Notes under the pieces: generated by a model
The model's input: the letters and a program-made list of their open reading frames with translations, nothing else
What the model was told of the DNA's origin: nothing
The model's database searches: none
Translations under genes and position numbers: made by a program
NCBI RefSeq assembly: GCF_028993555.1
Contig: NZ_CP118610.1
Location: forward strand, 3,836,001 to 3,900,000
Direction: 5' to 3'
Origin: Ensifer adhaerens
GTDB lineage: Bacteria; Pseudomonadota; Alphaproteobacteria; Rhizobiales; Rhizobiaceae
DNA length: 64,000 nucleotides
Shown: positions 27,277-35,184 of the stretch, one piece after another
Layout: each line of letters starts with the position of its first letter
How positions within the stretch are numbered: the first letter of the stretch is position 1

Positions 27277-28004
27277 CCTCCCGGCTGGTGGCGGCGGATC
27301 GCCGCCTCCGCTTCGCCTATCGCTTCGGGCGTGCCGACCGTCATCCAGTGGCCATCGAGCAGGAGGCCGTGGAGGCGTCCCATTTCGGCCGCGCGGTCGA
27401 AGTAGACGTTGAGGTTGAAGGCGTCATCGGGCGCGTCGGCAAAGAGGCGGGAGTGAAGCGCGATGGCGCCGGCATAGACCACCGGGTTCGGCAGGCCTTC
27501 CGTGTAACGCACGAGCTTGCCGTCCGCGCCGAGCGAAAAGTCCTTCTTGCCGTTGTGTCCAGTCGTGTCCTCGTCGCGTACGCAGAGCAGCAGCATGTCC
27601 ATGCTATCCGCATCGAAGGTTGCGGCAAGGCGCGTGAGGTTGCTGGGCACGCCCTTCGGCTCGCCGACCCAGAAGAGGTCGGCATTCATCACCAGTACGG
27701 GACCTTCGGGCAGCAGTTTCAGGCCCTTGGCGAGGCCGCCGCCGGAATTCATCAGTGCGGCGCGCTCGTCGGAGATGACGATCTCGGGCGTCGTCCGTTG
27801 GCCAAGATGGCCTTCCATCTGTTCGGCGAAATGGTGGACGTTGACGGCTGCCTTGCTGACGCCGGCCTCAGCCAGCAGGTCCAGCACATAGTCGATCATC
27901 GGCTTGCCGGCGATCTTAACGAGCGGCTTCGGCATGGTGTCGGTGATCGGGCGGAGCCGGGTGCCGAGGCCCGCGGCGAGCACCATCGCATTGCTGATCG
28001 ACAT
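27273..28004 (-). CDS. Sugar-1-phosphate nucleotidyltransferase, MurU-like
   Basis: A 243-residue nucleotidyltransferase: AMVLAAGLGTRLRPITDTMPK is the nucleotide-binding start, followed by KIAGKPMIDYVLDLL and NADLFWVGEP with the metal Asp. In Pseudomonas MurU makes UDP-MurNAc from MurNAc-1-phosphate, using the kinase AmgK just upstream, in peptidoglycan recycling that bypasses fosfomycin-sensitive MurA. Here the upstream gene encodes an AmgK-like domain fused to TsaE, so the same role is likely. Automatic annotation may call it mannose-1-phosphate guanylyltransferase; the neighbour favours MurU. Confidence 0.82.
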   Translation of the reverse strand: MSISNAMVLAAGLGTRLRPITDTMPKPLVKIAGKPMIDYVLDLLAEAGVSKAAVNVHHFAEQMEGHLGQRTTPEIVISDERAALMNSGGGLAKGLKLLPEGPVLVMNADLFWVGEPKGVPSNLTRLAATFDADSMDMLLLCVRDEDTTGHNGKKDFSLGADGKLVRYTEGLPNPVVYAGAIALHSRLFADAPDDAFNLNVYFDRAAEMGRLHGLLLDGHWMTVGTPEAIGEAEAAIRRHQPGG

Positions 28005-28014
28005 TGCTTCTCTG

Positions 28015-29529
28015 TCAGTTCGCTGATTCGGAATCGAGGATTCCGGTCTTCATACACCAGTCATGCAAGGGTTTCAGCGATTCATGTGCAAGCGCCACCT
28101 GAAGATAGGCGAAAGTGCGCGGCATGTGTTTCATATAGCCGGGTTTGCTGTCGCGCTGCATCAACCGCACCCAGATGCCGACAAGCTTGCAGTTGCGTTG
28201 CGCCGACATAAGGTGCCAGTCACGCAGAAAGGCCGCCTCGTCGAAACTGCCGTTTGCGTGCCGTTCCGCGAGATAGGCCGCCATTATCCGGCTGGCCAGC
28301 GGAGGTGCGACGGTGACGCGCGCATCCTGCACCAGCGATGCCACATCATAGGCGGTCGGGCCGATCATCGCATCCTGGAAGTCGATGAGGCCGATCCGAT
28401 CCAGCCCCTGGCGCTCTTGGCGCCAGATGATGTTCGGCGAGTGGAAATCGCGCAAGAGCAGGTTCGTCTCGGAGGTCTGCAGCAGATCGATCAGACCGTC
28501 CCAGATCTCGCCGTACTCGCGCTTTTCGTCGTCGCTTGCAGGTGCACCGCGTTTCCATGGCAGGTACCAGTCGGTCAATAGCCGCGTCTCGATCTTCATC
28601 GCCGTCCGGTCGAAATCCGGAATGCGGTGGATGACGGATTGGTCGACGCTGATCTCCCTGTCGGTCTGCTTGGCATGAAGGCGGGCGAGCAGTCGCGCGC
28701 TTTCGATATAGCGCTCGTCGATCGGCTGTCCGGCCGCATCGAGAATACCGTCCGATCCCAGGTCCTCGATCAGCAGGATGCCCTGGTCGAGATCGCGAGC
28801 GTAGATCGTCGGCGCAGCAAGGCCACGTGCAATGAGCAGCTGGTCGATTGCGACGAAGGGGACGACGTCTTCGGCGATATGCGCGAGCTGCTGGTAGTAT
28901 TTGCCATCCTGGAGGATAGGGCCGGGCTTGTGCCTCGGCGAGTCCATCAGAATCCGGCTAACGGACCCGTCCGCCGGATAAACGCGCTCATAGGCCCGGA
29001 TCGAGGCATCGCCGCTCAGGTGGCGGCGCCGCGCGTTCGGGTGGTCGTTCTGATCGAGGAAGCCTCGGATCGTGAGCGTACGGGCGATCCGCTGCAGCCT
29101 TTCGCCCGGACCGGAAATTTCGACGCGGCGCCCATCCTTCTCGTGAGTGATGGTGAGCGCGATGCGGCTGGCTGGTAGAGCGTCGTCTGCCCGCTCCGGC
29201 CATTCGACCAGACAGATGCCTTGTGACAGGGCTTCGTCGAAGCCGAGTTCGTCCAGTTCACTGGAGTCGGCCAGTCGATAGAGGTCGAAATGCGCGACAG
29301 GGATACGCAGCTCGTAGGTCTGAACCAGTGTGAAGGTCGGGCTCGGCACTTCCAGGCCATCGTCATCGGCGAGTGCGCGCAGGAAGGCGCGCGCCAGTGT
29401 CGACTTGCCGGCCCCGAGATCGCCGGAAAGCGCGACGCAGTCGCCGGGCTTCAGGACCAGCGCCAGATCCTCGCCGAGCTCGATCGTTGCCGCCTCGTCC
29501 GCCAGGAAGCGCTCGATCGCCCGCATCAT
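28015..29529 (-). CDS. Fusion of TsaE (tRNA t6A ATPase) and AmgK-like sugar kinase
   Basis: A 504-residue two-domain protein. Residues about 5-150 are TsaE, the ATPase of the t6A tRNA-modification complex, with P-loop SGDLGAGKSTLARAFLRAL, the marker VPSPTFTLVQTYE and HFDLYRLA. Residues about 165-490 are an aminoglycoside-phosphotransferase-fold kinase resembling AmgK (MurNAc/GlcNAc anomeric kinase), with catalytic LLLRDFHSPNIIW (Brenner motif D-x-H-x-x-N) and metal motif IGLIDFQDAMIGP. Most bacteria encode them separately; the fusion is, as I recall, known in Rhizobiales. It overlaps the histidine-kinase gene by 4 bases and precedes the MurU-like gene by 10. The link between tRNA modification and wall recycling may be only co-expression. 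Confidence 0.9.
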   Translation of the reverse strand: MMRAIERFLADEAATIELGEDLALVLKPGDCVALSGDLGAGKSTLARAFLRALADDDGLEVPSPTFTLVQTYELRIPVAHFDLYRLADSSELDELGFDEALSQGICLVEWPERADDALPASRIALTITHEKDGRRVEISGPGERLQRIARTLTIRGFLDQNDHPNARRRHLSGDASIRAYERVYPADGSVSRILMDSPRHKPGPILQDGKYYQQLAHIAEDVVPFVAIDQLLIARGLAAPTIYARDLDQGILLIEDLGSDGILDAAGQPIDERYIESARLLARLHAKQTDREISVDQSVIHRIPDFDRTAMKIETRLLTDWYLPWKRGAPASDDEKREYGEIWDGLIDLLQTSETNLLLRDFHSPNIIWRQERQGLDRIGLIDFQDAMIGPTAYDVASLVQDARVTVAPPLASRIMAAYLAERHANGSFDEAAFLRDWHLMSAQRNCKLVGIWVRLMQRDSKPGYMKHMPRTFAYLQVALAHESLKPLHDWCMKTGILDSESAN

Positions 29530-32006
29530 TCGGCCGCGACGATCGTCGGCACGTCGGCCGAGGGAATGCGGCAGGTCACTTCCGTGCCTTCGCCTTCCTT
29601 GCTGCGGATGGAGACCGTGCCGTTATGCAGACTGACGAAGCTTTCGACGATCGAAAGGCCAAGACCTGCGCCGCCACTCTGGCCGTAGCTTTCGAAGCGG
29701 TTGAAGACGGTGTCGAGCACGTCCTGCGGGATTCCGGGGCCGCTGTCTGAGACCGAGAAGATGAAGTCGCTGCCCTCGCGCCGGCACTTCAGGTCGATGG
29801 CGCTGCCATCTGGCGCAAAGTTTGCGGCATTGGTGAGCAGCTTGACGAAGATCTGCTTCAGCCGCTGCTGGTCGGCGATCATGCGGCCGAGATTGTCGGG
29901 GGCGGCGATCCTCAGCGTCACGCCGCTCTCGAGCAGCCGGTCGGCCATCTGGTGGGCGATATCATCGAGAAAGTCGGTGAGACTGATGTCGGACATGTCG
30001 AGCTGGACGATGCCGGCATCGACGGTCGCGAGATCCAGGATGTCGTTGACGATCGTCAACAGCAGCGACGAGGAGGTGGCAATGTGGTCGACATACTCCG
30101 CCTGCCGCTCGTTGAGGTCGCCGAAGGCCGGCGTCTTCAACAGATCGGCGAAGCCGATGATGTTGGTAAGCGGCGAACGTAGCTCATAGGAAACGTGGTG
30201 CACGAAGTCGTTCTTCAGTGCATCCGCCTTGCGCAACGCCTCGTTCTTTTCGGTGAGCGCGCGCTCGACCCGGACGCTGTCGGTGATGTTGACGAAAGTC
30301 AGCATCGTCTGCGCGTTCGGCAGCGGGATGACGGCGTAGTCGAGGATCAGTCCGGTCCGAAGTTCAAGGATGCCGCGGCTTGAGGGCCGCTCGTCGTCGA
30401 AGCTGGTGATGATGTGGGTGAAACGCTTCCAGCCGTCGGGCTGGTCATAGGAGATGAGGCAGGCCTGCTCGATCGCCCGGATGTGGGTGCCGGGCTTGGC
30501 TTCCGCCTCGCTGATGCCCCAGATCGCGCGGAAGGCGGGGTTCGACAGGCGAATACGGCCGTCGGGGCCGAATACCGCCACGCCTTCTGCAAGATGGTCG
30601 ATGGTCTCGCCCTGCACCTGAACGAGCGTGTTGTAACGCGTTTCGAGATCGACCTTCTCGGTCAGGTTCTCGAACACCCAGGTGACACCGCCCTGTGGGC
30701 GGGCAGTGGCGAAGACGCGCAGAGTCTGGCCGTTCGGCAGGTGCCAGAGGTCGCTCTGCGTGTCGAGCGCCTGGTAGACGGAAAGCGCGTTGGCCTTCCA
30801 CTGCTTCCAGTTGAGCTGTTCCGGCAGCTGGCCGCCGGCCCGCAGCCGGTCCAGCACTTCGCCGTTGTCGGGCTTGCGCTCGAGGAAGCCGATATCGAGG
30901 TTCCAGAGCCGCTGGAATGCCTGGTTGTAGAACTGCAGGCGCTGGTTGCCGTCGAAGATCGCGACCGGGGTGGCCAGATGATCGAGCGTTTCGGCATGGC
31001 TCTTGAGCGTCCGGTTGAGCTCCTCGCGCACGGCCTCGATGCCGGAGATGTCGACGGCGACGCCGGCCGAGCCCGCAGGGCTGCGGGCATCGACGACGTC
31101 GAAGAAGGTGCGGTTGCCCCTGACGACGGTCGAAACCTTGTCGCGGAACGGCGTGTCGAAGGTCGAGACGGCGCGGATCTTTTCACGCGCGACCGTTGCG
31201 AGCAGCTCGCGCCCTTCAGCGACCGCGACCGCGACGCTCGGAGCCTCGACGGCATCCGCATAGGCCTCGTTGACCCACGTGAGTACGCCATCCGTACCGC
31301 GCTGCCAGACCGGCAGATCGATGGCGTCGAGAAGCGTGCGGAAGGAGACGAGCGCGGTGTTGAGCCGGTCGTGCTCGAGCTTCAGCTCGGCGAGCTCAGC
31401 GCGCATATTGTTGAGGGCGATGAAGCGCACGAAAGCGCGTCCTCCCGAAACCCGCCCCTGAGCCTCCAGCACTTCGTTGCGCTGCGTTTCGAGCACCAGA
31501 TCGAAGCTGCGCGCCTGGGTGCGCAGCGCGTCGATCGCATTTTCCAGCTCCCCGGCGGATTGCGCCTTGATCCAGCGGCCGAAGGCCAGAAACTCGCGGT
31601 CATCTGCCGGCGCGCCGGTTTCTGCCGGCAGCTGGCCGAGCAGTTCGGCCCGTTCGAGCAGTCCGTCCCAGACGACGATCCGGCGGTTCTTGTCGGCCAC
31701 GAGCGCCTGATAGCGCGAGAGGCGCTGGTTGGCGTCCGACAGATCGGAGCGCAGCTCGCGGTTCTCCGCTTCGATATTGCCGCGCTGGCGGATCAACCAG
31801 ATCGCCGAAATCATCGCAGCAGAAACGACGCCGATCAGCACGGAGAAGGTGACGACCTCCGACGAGCCGAAGATGTTGGCCTTCTGCGGCGCGACTTGGG
31901 CGAGCGCATCTGTTGCAGCAAAGAGCGCGGTACCTGCCAGAAGGTGGCGCAGGAACTTCGGGCCCTTGCGGCGGGTGCCCGGATTAGCTGTTTCGTCTCT
32001 GTTCAT
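29526..32006 (-). CDS. divL: DivL-type PAS-containing histidine kinase homologue with Tyr in place of catalytic His
   Basis: An 826-residue membrane protein. There are hydrophobic segments near residues 20-40 and 50-70, then a coiled coil, several PAS domains (about 200-560), a HisKA-like dimerisation helix and an HATPase_c domain (GPGIPQDVLDTVFNRF and GGAGLGLSIVESFVSLHNG). The H-box reads HHVSYELRSPLTNI: the position of the phospho-His is Tyr607 (codon 30186-30188). That substitution is the hallmark of Caulobacter DivL, an atypical kinase that, with DivK, controls CckA and CtrA. So this is best called DivL rather than a generic kinase. It starts the string with tsaE/amgK, murU, addB and addA. 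Phosphotransfer from Tyr is doubtful. Confidence 0.85.
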   Translation of the reverse strand: MNRDETANPGTRRKGPKFLRHLLAGTALFAATDALAQVAPQKANIFGSSEVVTFSVLIGVVSAAMISAIWLIRQRGNIEAENRELRSDLSDANQRLSRYQALVADKNRRIVVWDGLLERAELLGQLPAETGAPADDREFLAFGRWIKAQSAGELENAIDALRTQARSFDLVLETQRNEVLEAQGRVSGGRAFVRFIALNNMRAELAELKLEHDRLNTALVSFRTLLDAIDLPVWQRGTDGVLTWVNEAYADAVEAPSVAVAVAEGRELLATVAREKIRAVSTFDTPFRDKVSTVVRGNRTFFDVVDARSPAGSAGVAVDISGIEAVREELNRTLKSHAETLDHLATPVAIFDGNQRLQFYNQAFQRLWNLDIGFLERKPDNGEVLDRLRAGGQLPEQLNWKQWKANALSVYQALDTQSDLWHLPNGQTLRVFATARPQGGVTWVFENLTEKVDLETRYNTLVQVQGETIDHLAEGVAVFGPDGRIRLSNPAFRAIWGISEAEAKPGTHIRAIEQACLISYDQPDGWKRFTHIITSFDDERPSSRGILELRTGLILDYAVIPLPNAQTMLTFVNITDSVRVERALTEKNEALRKADALKNDFVHHVSYELRSPLTNIIGFADLLKTPAFGDLNERQAEYVDHIATSSSLLLTIVNDILDLATVDAGIVQLDMSDISLTDFLDDIAHQMADRLLESGVTLRIAAPDNLGRMIADQQRLKQIFVKLLTNAANFAPDGSAIDLKCRREGSDFIFSVSDSGPGIPQDVLDTVFNRFESYGQSGGAGLGLSIVESFVSLHNGTVSIRSKEGEGTEVTCRIPSADVPTIVAAE

Positions 32007-32159
32007 GGCGCTGCCATCCCCGTCTGTCCGAAGGGTGCTGCCGGCCTTGTTGCGCCTTGCACAGTTCCACCGAGGCCCTGGTCAAGGGCCTGCGTCAGTT
32101 CCAATTGCATCCCCGGTCTGTCTCCGTCTGTTTGCCGCTTATCGACAAGACATCCCATC

Positions 32160-32190
32160 CGTGATGCCCAAGGTCCGCACCGGCATCACG
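32160..32190. repeat. Inverted repeat upstream of divL
   Basis: CGTGATGCC (32160-32168) and GGCATCACG (32182-32190) are perfect nine-base arms separated by 13 bases, about 155 bases before the divL start. It overlaps a GANTC site at its right end. Could be an operator or an RNA hairpin. Confidence 0.6.
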
Positions 32191-32244
32191 AATCAATGGG
32201 TTAGAGCATACTTCCTAGTCGAATCGTCGGGAAGGGAGAGGCCC

Positions 32245-32281
32245 AAAAAAGCGGCCGCGCTCTCTTGTCAAGAACGCGGCC
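32245..32281 (-). terminator. Rho-independent terminator of ahcY
   Basis: On the minus strand GGCCGCG pairs with CGCGGCC around an inner TCTTG/CAAGA stem, then GCTTTTTT follows (A run at 32245-32250 on the plus strand). Confidence 0.8.
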
Positions 32282-32311
32282 ACAAGATGTTGTGGATTGC
32301 CCGGGTAAGGA

Positions 32312-33712
32312 TTAGTACCGGTAGTGCTCAGCCTTGAACGGGCCCTGCGTCTTCACGCCGATGTAGTCGGCCTGCTCTTCGGAAAGTTCGGAGAGCTTGG
32401 CGCCGAGCTTCTTCAGGTGCAGGCGAGCGACCTTCTCGTCGAGCGCCTTCGGCAGGACGTAAACCTCGTTCTTGTACTTCTCACCCTTGGTGAAGAGCTC
32501 GATCTGCGCCAGGACCTGGTTGGAGAACGAAGCGGACATCACGAAGGACGGGTGGCCGGTGGCGTTGCCGAGGTTCAGCAGGCGGCCTTCCGAGAGCAGG
32601 ATCATGCGGTTGCCCTTTGGGAACTCGATCATGTCGACCTGCGGCTTGATGTTCGTCCACTTCAGGTTACGCAGTGCGGAGACCTGAATTTCGTTGTCGA
32701 AGTGGCCGATGTTGCCGACGATCGCCATGTCCTTCATCTCGCGCATGTGGTCCATGCGGATGACGTCCTTGTTGCCGGTCGTCGTGATGAAGATGTCGGC
32801 CGACGAGACGACGTCTTCGAGTTGAACGACTTCGAAACCGTCCATGGCCGCCTGGAGCGCGCAGATCGGGTCGATTTCAGTAACCTTGACGCGGGCGCCG
32901 GCGCCGGAAAGCGAAGCTGCCGAACCCTTGCCGACGTCGCCGTAGCCGCAGACGACGGCGACCTTGCCGGCCATCATCACGTCGGTGCCGCGGCGGATAC
33001 CGTCAACGAGCGATTCCTTGCAGCCGTACTTGTTGTCGAACTTCGACTTGGTGACCGAGTCGTTGACGTTGATTGCCGGGAACGGCAGCAGGCCCTTGGC
33101 CTGAAGCTGGTACAGGCGGTTGACGCCGGTGGTGGTTTCTTCGGTCACGCCCTTGATGGCATCGCGCTGCTTGGTAAACCAGCCCGGCGAAGCCTTAAGG
33201 CGCTTCTTGATCTGTGCAACGAGGATTTCTTCTTCCTCGGAGCCCGGGTTGGAGAGCACGTCCTCACCGGCTTCGGCGCGGGCGCCAAGCAGGATGTACA
33301 TGGTGGCGTCGCCACCGTCGTCGAGGATCATGTTCGAGACGCCGCCATCGGCCCACTGGAAGATCTTGTCCGTGTAGGTCCAATATTCTTCGAGCGTCTC
33401 ACCTTTGACGGCGAAGACCGGAACGCCGCTTGCAGCGATTGCAGCGGCGGCGTGGTCCTGGGTCGAAAAGATGTTGCAGGACGCCCAGCGCACGTCGGCA
33501 CCGAGGGCAACGAGCGTCTCGATCAGAACGGCGGTCTGGATGGTCATGTGCAGCGAGCCGGTGATGCGCGCGCCCTTCAGCGGCTTGGAAGCGCCGAACT
33601 CTTCGCGGCAGGCCATCAGGCCCGGCATTTCCGTTTCGGCGATCGCAATTTCCTTGCGCCCGAAATCGGCGAGACCGATGTCGGCGACGATATAGTCCTG
33701 AGTGGTGGTCAT
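32312..33712 (-). CDS. ahcY: S-adenosylhomocysteine hydrolase (adenosylhomocysteinase)
   Basis: A 466-residue NAD-dependent enzyme splitting S-adenosylhomocysteine to adenosine and homocysteine, keeping methylation reactions running. The NAD-binding motif [19 protein letters not shown] near residue 260, the early [18 protein letters not shown], the FATSQDHAA-like [15 protein letters not shown] and the C-terminal FKAEHYRY are diagnostic. The frame extends to 33745, but ATG 33712 follows GGAGAATTCC and gives the [11 protein letters not shown] start. A 10-bp-arm palindrome lies 130 bases upstream. It follows ptsH on the same strand. Confidence 0.97.
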   Translation of the reverse strand: MTTTQDYIVADIGLADFGRKEIAIAETEMPGLMACREEFGASKPLKGARITGSLHMTIQTAVLIETLVALGADVRWASCNIFSTQDHAAAAIAASGVPVFAVKGETLEEYWTYTDKIFQWADGGVSNMILDDGGDATMYILLGARAEAGEDVLSNPGSEEEEILVAQIKKRLKASPGWFTKQRDAIKGVTEETTTGVNRLYQLQAKGLLPFPAINVNDSVTKSKFDNKYGCKESLVDGIRRGTDVMMAGKVAVVCGYGDVGKGSAASLSGAGARVKVTEIDPICALQAAMDGFEVVQLEDVVSSADIFITTTGNKDVIRMDHMREMKDMAIVGNIGHFDNEIQVSALRNLKWTNIKPQVDMIEFPKGNRMILLSEGRLLNLGNATGHPSFVMSASFSNQVLAQIELFTKGEKYKNEVYVLPKALDEKVARLHLKKLGAKLSELSEEQADYIGVKTQGPFKAEHYRY

Positions 33713-33842
33713 GGAATTCTCCGGGCTGATCTCTTCAAGCCGCATGGCTTCAACCGAACTGCGGCGCGATTATGCCTCCCGCGCCTACCGACACGGTGAG
33801 AGTGCGACCGATCTATCAGGAATCAGGGGAGAGGGCAATATC

Positions 33843-33864
33843 GATATAAAGAAGTCTTTATATC
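33843..33864. promoter_or_regulatory. Strong A/T-rich palindrome upstream of ahcY, possible SahR-type operator
   Basis: GATATAAAGA (33843-33852), a 2-base centre, then TCTTTATATC (33855-33864): perfect ten-base arms in the 165-base gap between ptsH and ahcY. ArsR-family SahR regulators control ahcY in Proteobacteria and bind A/T-rich dyads of this sort; the match to a published motif is from memory. It lacks the GC stem of a terminator. Confidence 0.55.
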
Positions 33865-33877
33865 TTTATATTGTCCG

Positions 33878-34168
33878 TCAGATTTCTTCGCCGAACTTGT
33901 CGGCGACCAGCGCATCAAGCGCGTTCAACGCCTCTTCGGCCTGCGCGCCGCTAGCGGTCACGCAGACGCTGCAGCCGGTGCTGGCGGCCAGCATCATCAG
34001 TCCCATGATCGACGTCCCGCCGACCGTCATGCCGTCCTTCGACACGGTGATCTCGGCGTCATAGGCCTCGACTGTCTGCACGAACTTCGCGGATGCCCGC
34101 GCATGCAGGCCTCGCTTGTTGATGATCAGCAGTTCGCGCGTCAGCGACATGTCGGGACGATGATCCAT
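33878..34168 (-). CDS. ptsH: Phosphocarrier protein HPr
   Basis: A 96-residue HPr. The phospho-His is His22 in NKRGLHARASAK and the regulatory Ser is Ser53 in GGTSIMGLMMLAAS, the site for HPr kinase whose gene lies nearby. Its start overlaps the EIIA stop by one base. An internal ATG (MSLTREL, six codons in) is an alternative that gives the more usual 90 residues. With no sugar-specific EIIC seen here, the system is presumably regulatory (PTS-Ntr-like) and not for sugar uptake. Confidence 0.95.
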   Translation of the reverse strand: MDHRPDMSLTRELLIINKRGLHARASAKFVQTVEAYDAEITVSKDGMTVGGTSIMGLMMLAASTGCSVCVTASGAQAEEALNALDALVADKFGEEI

Positions 34169-34569
34169 TACTTACCACTCAGGACGCGGCTGGCGACGTT
34201 GATGTATTTCCGCCCGGCTTCCGAGGCCTCGACCAGCGCCTTGTCCATGTCGCTCTCGCCGCGCACGCCGGCGAGCTTGATCAGCATCGGCAGGTTGACG
34301 CCGGCTATCACTTCGACAGTGCCGCTGCGCATCACTGAGATGGCGAGGTTGGAAGGCGTTCCGCCGAACATGTCGGTCAGGATGATGACACCGTTGCCTT
34401 CGTCGACAGTGGTGACGGCGTCGAGGATATCCTGCCGACGCTGGTCCATGTCGTCCTCGGGGCCGATGCAGACGGTCTCTATAGCTTTTTGCGGACCGAC
34501 GACATGCTCGAGCGCAAGTCGAAATTCCTCAGCCAGCTTGCCATGGGTGACAAGCACAAGTCCGATCAT
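34168..34569 (-). CDS. PTS mannose-family EIIA component
   Basis: A 133-residue EIIA of the mannose class (ManX/EIIA-Man fold). The phospho-acceptor is His9 in LVLVTHGKLAEEF, and LTDMFGGTPSNLA is the other family marker. In alphaproteobacteria this orphan EIIA sits between hprK and ptsH and has a regulatory role, with no transport partners; that is what the neighbours show here. It is 156 bases downstream of hprK on the same strand and overlaps ptsH. Confidence 0.93.
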   Translation of the reverse strand: MIGLVLVTHGKLAEEFRLALEHVVGPQKAIETVCIGPEDDMDQRRQDILDAVTTVDEGNGVIILTDMFGGTPSNLAISVMRSGTVEVIAGVNLPMLIKLAGVRGESDMDKALVEASEAGRKYINVASRVLSGK

Positions 34570-34725
34570 GGGTATCTTCGCTCCAACTGCACACGCAATT
34601 CACTGATGGCCAGATATCGCAATGCAGCAATTTCGTCCACCTGTTGGGGCGGCCATCTTGGCAAGGAAAAGGGGAAGTGCAAGCCAAAAATGCTGAAAAA
34701 CCAGCCTCGCTGACGGTAAATCGGG

Positions 34726-35184
34726 CTAGAATCCTATTTTTTCAGCGATGAGCGCATGCAAAATATTGAGAGCAAGCACTCCCTCTTCAACGGGAACGCG
34801 AACAATCGGCAGTACTCGCCCGAATGGCAGGGGCAGCGTCTCGTTTTCCGGCGGTAGCCGCGGGTCGAAAGGCGGGCTTACGGGCAACAGGGCCCAGTCC
34901 ATCACCGCCGCAGGCACGGTTTCGATCTTGCCGATACCGGCGCCGCGGATTTCGATCAGGCCGTGAATGGATGGCGGGCAGCGCGCAACGATCCTGTCCT
35001 GTTCCAGGCTCAGATCCACCCGGTCGTCAGCGACGAGAGCCGCGAAGTGTCCGGCCTGCCGTGCGGCTGCAATGCATGCAAGTGCCAGCCTGGATTTGCC
35101 GCTGCCGGAAGGGCCGGTGATCAGGAAGCCGCGCGTCCCGAGCACGATGGCTGTGCCGTGGACATTGGCGCGGGTCGTGGTCAC
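34726..35184 (-). CDS. hprK: HPr kinase/phosphorylase, short alphaproteobacterial form
   Basis: A 152-residue protein, half the length of the Firmicute enzyme (about 310) because the N-terminal domain is missing, as is usual in alphaproteobacteria. Walker A GPSGSGKSRLAL is at residues 24-31, the conserved early His is His9, and the signature segment reads HGLIEIRGAGIG near residue 79. It phosphorylates the Ser of HPr. The gene overlaps chvG by 4 bases, linking carbon-state signalling to the ChvGI envelope system. Confidence 0.94.
   Translation of the reverse strand: MTTTRANVHGTAIVLGTRGFLITGPSGSGKSRLALACIAAARQAGHFAALVADDRVDLSLEQDRIVARCPPSIHGLIEIRGAGIGKIETVPAAVMDWALLPVSPPFDPRLPPENETLPLPFGRVLPIVRVPVEEGVLALNILHALIAEKIGF

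Larger units (their letters stand above)
32007..32311. other. Intergenic region between divL and ahcY
   Basis: About 300 bases without a gene. It contains the ahcY terminator (32245-32281), an inverted repeat at 32160-32190 and two GANTC sites (32190-32194, 32221-32225) that a CcrM-type methylase could modify. The divL promoter should be here, reading leftward; I could not pick a convincing -35/-10 pair. Confidence 0.6.

Noticed and set aside
29526..32006. Annotating this gene as an ordinary PAS histidine kinase such as CckA
   Set aside because: The H-box has Tyr in place of His and there is no receiver domain at the C terminus, which fits DivL and not CckA.
30414..32204. A 596-codon open frame on the plus strand
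   Set aside because: It is antisense to the DivL gene and extends past its start; no motif seen.
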